Origin: Schoenobius gigantellus
Taxonomy: Eukaryota; Arthropoda; Insecta; Lepidoptera; Crambidae
Direction of reading: 5' to 3'
Length of the DNA: 64,000 bases
Assembly (NCBI GenBank): GCA_963935595.1
Contig: OZ012542.1
Coordinates: 59,409,175-59,473,174, forward strand
The number at the start of each line of letters is the position of its first letter. Position 1 is the stretch's first letter. The notes beneath the pieces were generated by a model. It saw only the letters and a program-made list of their open reading frames with translations, ran no database searches and had not been told where the DNA came from. This document shows, one piece after another, positions 56,732-64,000 of the stretch. Made by a program: the position numbers and the translations under genes.

Positions 56732-56763
56732 TTTTGAAGTCGGTTTTTATTTATATTAAGTAT

Positions 56764-56982
56764 ATTTATATTTATATTAAGAGTTTCCCTCGATTTTTAT
56801 GGGATTCCATCATCAGATCCTAACTTTGGTGACCATGAGAACACCCTTGCAGTATACTCCATCGAATACAAAAAGAATTTTGAAAATCAGTCTACAATTG
56901 GCGGCGTAATCGCGTAACATACACACAAAAAAAACATACGCAACGAATTGAGAACCTCCTCCTTTTTTGAAGTCGGTTAACA
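56764..56982 (+). repeat. Dispersed repeat (GAATTGAGAACCT...GAAGTCGGTT family)
   Basis: Second copy of the sequence at 32683-32881, somewhat diverged. Confidence 0.7.
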
Positions 56983-57350
56983 AAATAACGGCCAGCGTAT
57001 GTTTTTATTATTAGAATAAGTGGTAAAATAAATGGTTAGTTTTAATATTTTTATTTCGCTTTTAATTAAAAATGAGTTACTTTGAGTAGTATATGAAAGT
57101 AACGAAAAACAGTTCGCCCCTTTATCGATTCGTTGCGAATCTATACTTTGTCTAGCAATTTATATATCGAAGATTTTGATCGATTTGACACGTGACTTGG
57201 CGATGACATATGTCAGTCCCATACACTGTTTATTTCTGTTTTAATTATCCTTTGTCAATTGTTACTTTATCTAGACCCCCTGGAGGCTAAACTGGCTGGT
57301 AAAAAGCTGGGTATCCTCAAAAAGTTAAGCGTTACTGCTCACCAGCAGCC

Positions 57351-57481
57351 GTAGCACGGAACGTGGACAAAACGTGACAAGAGACAAATAACACGTTACT
57401 TTTCGCTCTGTAATATAACAATGACGCGAGACGGCACGAGAGTTAGTCACTTTCTCTTCTATAGTCCACGCGCCGTGCTAG
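57351..57481. repeat. Short inverted repeat
   Basis: GTAGCACGGAACGTGGAC (57351-57368) against GTCCACGCGCCGTGCTAG (57464-57481). Possibly a decayed MITE. Confidence 0.4.
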
Positions 57482-57499
57482 GCCTACTGGGCAGCTGCT

Positions 57500-58015
57500 T
57501 CATTTATATCAAGCATAAGACCGATCATGTGTAGAGTACTGCTGCCACCGCTTCGATGGATCGGCTAAGTTTTAGCTAGAGGCTTTGGAGGCGGTGGACC
57601 GCCGAGCTGTGAGGTTAATCAGAGACGACTAGTTGCCAAGAAGCTGCTTAGTCTCGAGCACCGCCGTAAGGAGGCATGTCAGTTCATTTTTTGTAGATTG
57701 CATTTCGGTGAGTGTGCGCAAGAGCTTTACGACGTTATTCCACCCTCCCCTTTCCATTACAGGACGAGCAGAAGGTCGGCTCATTACCACCCATTTCAGA
57801 TCGAAATGCCTAAAATCCGTACACAACGTTTTAGGTCCACTTTCCTGGTGCATACTGCACCGGAGTGGAACTCTCTGCCGCTTGTTTTCTGAGAGCTAGA
57901 GTGGGTTTTCAAGGCTAGAGTGAGTAGATATTATCTAGATCTACGTGCTCCATCCTCGACCACACCGTCGCTTACCATCAGGCGAGTTGGTGGTCAAGCG
58001 AGGACCTATTACGAA
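57500..58015 (+). pseudogene. Jockey-like LINE, ORF2 C-terminus and 3' end
   Basis: Reads AVDRRAVRLIRDD, then after a frameshift LVAKKLLSLEHRRKEACQF, HFGECAQELYDVIP, TQRFRSTFLVHTAPEWNSLP. These are the usual C-terminal blocks of Jockey-type ORF2 (LxHRR, GEC, RF...F, WNxLP). A short 3' UTR (CTTACCATCAGGCGAGTTGG) ends in an A-rich tail near 58015-58024. The reverse transcriptase is missing. Confidence 0.75.
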
Positions 58016-58283
58016 TAAAAAAAAGGGTGATTCACGCACAATTCGTAAAAAATAGAATTTGTCTTTTTTTTCAAGCGGTAATCACAGTTTAGCCAATTGG
58101 AACACAGGAAATGTCGAGCTCAGCCATTTCTTAATAGAGAGTCTCTAGGATTGTATCGAATGCGAGAGCAGTCGATGCCACAATTTTAAATATGATATAT
58201 GGTTTTGATTTGTTTTTCTTTCTTTTTTGATTTTTCTATTATATATTTTGTAATTTAATTTCAATTACATTAGATATCGTGAT

Positions 58284-59311
58284 TAGGGTTGCCAACTTTT
58301 TTGAATTATATAAAACTCTTACCTCTAAAAATATGGTAGATGGCAAAAAAATTAAAACAAATATAGTATGATCAAAATCGAAACATAATTTATTAGTTAT
58401 GCTATTTAATAAACAAATTTTTATTCTTAAGAATAGCTTCATTATTTTAAAATATTCCATATTCAAATTGAAAAACGCAAACAGTGCTTATATTTAATAC
58501 TAGCTGTGCCCGAGAACTACGTTCCGCCATATATTTTCTCGTTTTTAAAACATTTTTCATTGATGCTCAGCTCCTATTAGTCGTAGCGTGATGTTATCAG
58601 CCTATAGCCTTCTTCGATAAATGGACTATCCAACGCAAAAAGAATTTTCCAATTAGAATCGGTAGTTCCTAAAATTAGTGCGCCCAACCGAACAAACAAA
58701 CAATCAAACAAATTCTTTAGCTTTATAATATTAGTATAGATAAATAGGCCCGATTATGCTGATTTCACCAATTATTTTTCATAACGGAAAACATGCACTC
58801 CGTAAAAACAGAGGCAGAAGTAGAAATGAAATCATGATTTTTAAAACATTAATTTGCGATTCTGACTCCATTCTTTTCTGGCTCAATTTGAAATAGATAA
58901 TAAGAAAATATAGTAGTTTCGCCTACTATACATACCTACATATTTTTTGGAAATATAGTATTTGACCAATAAATATAGCAAGATTGTTACCGACTCCAAG
59001 AATATGCTGTACTGACTGAGACTGCTGTTATCGACTCGGAGACTATGTAATCATGGCTAAAGCAGTGGACAAGACTCTTGGAGGAGCCGCACCGACACCG
59101 TGGGCTCACTTTTCTTTGCTCTGCGGCGGCGAGTATTCGGTTATCATATCACGGAATTATCGCGCAGAGTTAAAATAGTTAGTAGCGCTATTTCTGTCTT
59201 CTTTATTTTAATCAGTAATTAAATAATTGTGTGGGTAGTGTGTCCACTAGTTTCTTTTTAAAAAATTAGCATAGCCTCTGATATTTAAGAATAGTAGGGT
59301 TGGCAACCCTA
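58284..59311. mobile_element. hAT-like element, 1.03 kb, with nested LINE tail
   Basis: Ends TAGGGTTGCCAAC and (inverted) TAGGGTTGCCAAC; flanking 8-mers ATCGTGAT (58276-58283) and ATTGTGAT (59312-59319) differ at one base, as expected of an old 8-base duplication. The ends resemble those of the MITE at 38015. No transposase was recognised. Confidence 0.7.
58499..58742 (+). repeat. Dispersed ACTAGCTGTGCCCG repeat inside hAT element
   Basis: Starts ACTAGCTGTGCCCGAGAACT and ends TTTATAATATTAGTATAGAT. Same unit as 17028-17261, opposite orientation. Confidence 0.6.
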
Positions 59312-59319
59312 ATTGTGAT

Positions 59320-60455
59320 TACCGTAACTAACTTGGTATAGGTACAATTACAATTTTCGATGTGCAAACAAACATTTCCTTGTAAACTGATAGTAGGTAG
59401 GTATCGTTTTATTGGTGATAAATCGTGTAGCTTACTTCATCAATAATATTTTGCTCGCATTACAACCTTGGAAAACGCTGATTATGTAAACTACGCAAAA
59501 CTTTACTTCCTTGATGAATTACATAAGATGCGTTCGCTGTAAACATATCCATATTGTCAGGCGTGCTCGCATTACTCAAAACAAATACGCCCGTCTCTCT
59601 CGCACGTTACACTGAAGACAGAGACAGAGTTACTATGTTTATCAACACCCGGCACTCCGCATTAAAATACCTGCTGTAAATAAAAAAAACCGTTGTTTTA
59701 ATTAAAGTTATTTGATAATGGGCGACCTTTAAGCATTTTGCGAATAATATCCATTTGAAAGCTGATAAATAAGATATTGTGTTTCCAAAAATAATGCGCG
59801 TTAGCCTAATTTTTTAGCGTGATTACGTGTTTTGTTTGATAACGCTTATGTGCTCATCTTCCCGCAAGTTCGTTCGTCCGTCTGTCTGTTCTAGTGCCGT
59901 TGAATATATTTATCGACCGTTAAATGAAAGTAATAAGAAAAAAATACTCATATATTCGATAAATATTTTCAACCATATCCAATAAAAATATTCATTCGAT
60001 TCAAGTTGATTTTAACGTGAGAGCAATATTAATTTGTATGAATAATTTCAATCACAGGCCGAACTAATAAAAATATTGACCGCCACGGTGTTAGTAAAAA
60101 TATCAACATAATTATTGTATTTGAATAAAAATATTAACTAATATTTTTAACCATTAAAATCATCAATCACTTTTCGTCCAGATGTCGTCGCCATGGGACA
60201 CACAGTAGGTATAATATTAGAATATATTATTATTATAAACATAGATTATATAAATAAGGTGACATTCGAAGAAAATTTCGATGCGGTAGCAAAATATTTA
60301 TGATGAATTGCCCTTAAGATCACCCCCTTATTATAAAACGTGAAATCAGTCTTGATCGCTATCGCTTTTACAGCTTTATAATGACGCCGCAATGATTACA
60401 TTATCAAGTCGAAAACGATTGTTATAGTGACTGAGTTACTAAAACAACATATTAA
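59320..60455. other. No gene seen
   Basis: AT-rich DNA; nothing recognised. Confidence 0.4.
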
Positions 60456-60459
60456 AATG

Positions 60460-60537
60460 CCGGTCAAGTGCGAGTCGGACTCGCCCAATGGATTCGTACG
60501 CTGCATCACTTCAATAGTAATTCACATTTCTTTTCTC
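60460..60537 (-). repeat. End of the CACTTGGCCGG repeat family
   Basis: GCCGGTCAAGTGCGAGTCGG is the reverse of the end of 48350-48782. The repeat appears to continue after the SINE, where CATGATTCCAGGTCAACCGA (from about 60830) matches the family. Confidence 0.55.
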
Positions 60538-60815
60538 GCATTGCGTGGACTGTGGACTTGGCACTGGCCTTCTAATCGGGAGATCCGGGGTTCGAGACTG
60601 CCATATACCAATGTGTTTTTCGTTTTTCCAATTTCATATGTACATTACCCGACGCTCTTACGGTGAAAGAAAACATCGTGAGGCAACCTGCATACACCTG
60701 CGAAGAAATTCAAAGGTGTATGTGAAGTCGACCGCACTGGGCCAGCGTGGTTGACTAAGGTCTAAACACTCTAACTTAGGGTAGGCTCGAGCCCCACGGT
60801 GGGGACCTATATGAG
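60538..60815 (+). mobile_element. tRNA-derived SINE inside another repeat
   Basis: Box B GGTTCGAGACT, body with CATCGTGAGGCAACCTGCAT and GCACTGGGCCAGCGTGG, 3' part TTAGGGTAGGCTCGAGCCCC. The first bases of the head are damaged and there is no GATGAT tail. Confidence 0.8.
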
Positions 60816-61749
60816 CCCTTGCCAAATTTCATGATTCCAGGTCAACCGAAAGAACCCTGTAAGTTTTTGTATGAGCTCATAAATTATATTATCTTTCGAT
60901 GGTGTTTATTTAGAGGTTTAAAATTTATACACCTGCCACCGTTTTGGATATAATTTTAATTTGATACCACCCGCTCATGAGATCACAAGACTGTTAATCC
61001 TGTAAGGGAACTTAGGTTTACCGAAGTTATTTAAAATTCTGAATTAAGATACCTAATGAAAATATTTTAATCGAAATAGGTAACAAACCTTATAATATTG
61101 AAAGTTGCACTGGCTGATTTACTATATTCAATATTTGAAACGGTCACTATGATGTATATTACGTCATTACGGTTAACCATTCGACGGAGGACACAATAAA
61201 CATGACGTACACAAAAAATTAATGAATGCATAGAGAAAACATAATTTTCCTCACTGAGCCTGACGTCGAGATTCCAGCGAATCAATAAAATCGCCACGGG
61301 GTAATTACGCCACAACCCATCCTAACAAATAACGTTCAAAAACAATAACTTCAATTAAATTCAACTAAAACAATCTTTGATTGAAACGTGATACTGCTTA
61401 CGCAATGCCACGTGATTGCCCGACGTTTGAACGGAGTAAGAAAGTTGGGAAAAGTACTACTGAATATCGCCCATTTTGAGTAAGTTCGATCGATCAGTTT
61501 CAAGAAACTTTTTATTTGTCATTGAAACGAATAATAGCAAAAATACTTGCATTACACAATTACGCTTGCGTCTTCATAATTACGCGTTATGGAGCTCTTT
61601 AAAAATACTGCCTTAAACAATGGCTACGTTTGCCAAGTAAGGCCACATATGTGTGACGTCAAGATTATTGCGTGTATTAACGCGTTTTTTTACGCCAAAG
61701 GGAAGCTGGCCTTCATCTCACCGATGATGGAAGTCATCATCGTGGTGAA

Positions 61750-62140
61750 AACGATGGAACGCGCTTAGCGACGTAATATTGCGACGCAGCTGTTGCAGAG
61801 GTTGGATGGAGGTTGAACCTTACCTCTACATCGCCAACGATGTGTGTTGCACGCCGCTGCTACCTATCTAAAGCATCTAGTAAGTAGGTACTTGGCGGAG
61901 CCATTCCAGTTGTGCGAGCAGTATTCTACACAGACCGTACTTGCTCTTTGAATAGCAAGCACAGTTGATGAAGAGGACACGCCGAGGAGGAATGCGTCGC
62001 TGCCTGATTAGGTTATGAGTACTTGGATGAATATTTCCACGACATCATTGGCTTGACATCTGCTTGTCTAGGGCGAACTCCTCTTCCCTAGAAAGTGGAG
62101 GCTGGCGTATTATATAGGCCTAGCAAGTGCTCCGAGGCTA
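61750..62140 (-). pseudogene. Jockey-like LINE ORF2 fragment
   Basis: The minus strand reads VCVEYCSHNWNGSAKYLL, then LDALDR, a stop, and QRRATHIVGDVEV. This is the region just before the C-terminus in Jockey-type LINEs and corresponds to the start of the copy at 57500. At least one frameshift and one stop are present. Confidence 0.65.
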
Positions 62141-63100
62141 GTGTGCTGAGAATGCTGGCTGCATTACCTCGTTGAATTGCGATACTTATCTGTTGAGAGA
62201 GGTAATAGGAAGAAAGCATACGGGCCGTTCTTTTAAAATACAATCTTAGTTCGCTGTTTCTTTCCTGGATAATGGCAATGGAGTTTTTTTTGGAAAAAAT
62301 AGAGCAATCTATTTTTTTTTCAAAAAAAAACCCATGGACGTTATTAGCATATTTCTATCTTTTTTTTTGTTAATTACTAAAAGAGACTTAAATCTTCAAA
62401 AACCTTTAAAAAATTGGCTAGATTTTCCGCTGTAATCAAACGTTCAACAAATTTAACAAGATTACCTATGTGAAGAAAAAGCAAAACAAAGAACAAAAAA
62501 GGAAAAGCCTTTCTTTAATTTTAAAATGCATTAAGTAATTAAAACGGTCTAGTTTTAGAGGAATATACAGGGGACTACGAAACGTAAACGTCGTGTTTTG
62601 TGTAGTTTTCATAGCTCGTATCTTCGGTCCGAACTGCAGTTGTTTCTTACGCGCTCAGCTCGGTTATTCGGGCACACCACGACAGCATCTTACAAATATT
62701 ACCTATACCTTAGGGTAATGGATAAGCTCCGTTATTCGCCTGAAATATCTGCGAACACTTATGCTAATATTTTCGATGGCAAATAGTTAATAACGGCAGC
62801 ATATTTGCGGCGTTTTAAAACGTAAACGGGTGCCAGCCTGTATGTATGCATTTAATCAGCTATATGTATAATATAAAATAATATCATAATATATGAATAT
62901 ATGTATGTATAAAATTTAATTACGATTAATATTTATAAATGCTTCCTTCATTAGCACAAGTACTACACATCTAAATGATACAAAACTTTTAGGATTGACT
63001 TTTATTTGTTCGTGTTAATGAAATTAACATTTCATAATGACCGTCGTTTCATCAAGACTCGCAACCGAAGTAGCGGATGGAGGGTCTGGGGGGTTCGATA
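62141..63100. other. No gene; small hairpins
   Basis: A near-palindromic T-run/A-run block is at 62284-62332. ACAGGGGACTACGAAACG (62568) and CGTAAACGGGTGCC...CCTGTATG (62821-62846) could be the worn ends of one more element. No gene. Confidence 0.35.
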
Positions 63101-63105
63101 ACAAA

Positions 63106-63147
63106 ATGTATGGGGATGACTCCACATTACGAGTCATTCTCATACAT
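63106..63147. repeat. Hairpin of the repeat shared with 43381
   Basis: ATGTATGGGGATGACTC pairs with GAGTCATTCTCATACAT. Confidence 0.6.
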
Positions 63148-63213
63148 TATCGTTCGATACAGAACGTATAACGTAAGCGAAGTGAACGCGAATGTTACTT
63201 TGCCTAGGCCCCC

Positions 63214-63336
63214 AGCATGATCAACAAAACACGATATGATTAAGCGGTTTATCGCGGGGAACTGTCAAAATACAATACGTTTTTATCGTTTTTTGGCAGT
63301 TTACGGTGATAAATCGCTTTATCATGTCATCATGCT
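63214..63336. repeat. Inverted-repeat element
   Basis: AGCATGAT and ATGATTAAGCGGTTTATC at the left match GATAAATCGCTTTATCAT and ATCATGCT at the right in inverse; AACTGTCAAAA faces TTTTTTGGCAGTTT. Confidence 0.65.
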
Positions 63337-63340
63337 TACA

Positions 63341-63500
63341 GCACGCGTAGAACAAGGACCCCGAGATAAACATGTCTATCATTAACTGTCACTTTTTGAC
63401 ACCAAACAATAGCTGTCTCATTCGCTACTGTCAAAAGTGACATTTCGGTGTAGACAAACAGGCTGAGAAAATACTCTCGCGATCCTTGTGCTACGCGTGC
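63341..63500. mobile_element. MITE with GCACGCGTAG ends
   Basis: GCACGCGTAGAACAAGGACC and its near-exact inverse GATCCTTGTGCTACGCGTGC bound 160 bases. Inner AACTGTCACTTTTTGACACC is also partly inverted (TGTCAAAAGTGACA). Confidence 0.75.
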
Positions 63501-63849
63501 GGGATCCTCAGTTCTGAGATCCTCACGGTACGTGCTACTTAGGTTCTTAGGGGTGGAGATGAACTTCTTTCCAATGGCGAAGCTAGGTGCTATTGGCATC
63601 TTCTTCACTTCCAACTAATATGCACAAGGACAGTTCGCTGGGAGAACATCCGACAAAATTTCAACGGCTCCTAAGAGCTCATCCTTATGACTGAGACGTA
63701 TTGACAAATTGCGGCAGTATTTTTCGCTTATTTTTATTCTTGGCCTTGCGATTGAGGTATAAAGTGTATATTAACTCATCTTCCTTTTCTTTATCTTTTG
63801 TGCAAAAAATAAAACAGGAGGATGTTTAGGAACGTCCTCCTTTTTAAAA

Positions 63850-64000
63850 AGTCGGCAAACACCTGTATGATAAGTGGTCAGTGGTCAGTCACCTATAATG
63901 CATGTGGTTCTTGTGAGATTCGCAGCAAATCTGCAACCCCCACAAAAACATGGTGTACGTTGCTAACATTTGACATAAAGTCACGATACATACCCAGTAA
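63850..64000 (-). repeat. LINE/SINE 3' end (CCACCTGATGG family), cut by window edge
   Basis: GTCGGCAAACACCTGTATGA, ATGCATGTGGTTCTTGTGAG, TTCGCAGCAAATCTGCAACC match 34015-34200. It continues out of the window. Confidence 0.6.

Overview
The window is AT-rich, gene-poor insect DNA, most likely from a moth or butterfly. The evidence is one intact host gene, an insect-type vrille, plus repeats typical of Lepidoptera: tRNA-derived SINEs ending in GATGAT runs; R1-, RTE- and Jockey-type LINE ends; the dispersed ACTAGCTGTGCCCG repeats; and many short foldback elements. Nothing identifies the species.

Host gene. vrille (vri), the clock bZIP repressor, lies on the minus strand at 1872-2966. Its whole coding sequence is in one GC-rich exon. 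A splice acceptor 45 bases before the ATG shows that at least one 5' exon lies further right, so positions from 3012 upward are vri intron and/or upstream DNA. This stretch has an unusual density of perfect E-boxes (CACGTG, the CLOCK:CYCLE site) and perfect D-boxes (TTACGTAA, the VRI/PDP1 site). Twelve E-boxes lie between 3142 and 16246, clustered at 3.1-4.0, 6.2-7.3, 8.4-9.0 and 15.3-15.5 kb. Further E/D-box clusters lie at 47.25-47.34 and 51.87-53.42 kb. This fits the known role of vri as a CLOCK:CYCLE target that feeds back through D-boxes, and it is the main biological signal here.

Layout. 1-356: SINE end and a small foldback element. 361-1871: vri 3' UTR and downstream DNA. 1872-3011: vri exon. 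3012-17000: mostly single-copy DNA with E/D-box modules and few repeats (a foldback at 12.57-12.87 kb). 17-20.3 kb: a 5'-truncated LINE with complete reverse-transcriptase motifs and two frameshifts. 23.2-24.8 kb: two R1-clade LINE ends with two opposed SINEs, one nested with a 13-bp target duplication. 25.5-28.6 kb: LINE tails, a composite inverted-repeat unit (a second copy at 55.9-56.6 kb) and a SINE between long direct repeats. 30.9-34.3 kb: another R1 end, two terminal-inverted-repeat elements and a tRNA-SINE. 35.6-38.3 kb: three DNA transposons with clean target duplications (an internally deleted mariner, a hAT remnant carrying a SINE, a hAT MITE). 40-50.9 kb: a 5S-like SINE, LINE tails and many MITEs. 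51.2-64 kb: RTE and Jockey LINE ends, a 1-kb hAT-like element, more SINEs and MITEs.

No second host protein gene, tRNA gene or CRISPR array was recognised. Most open reading frames outside vri are chance frames or transposon debris.
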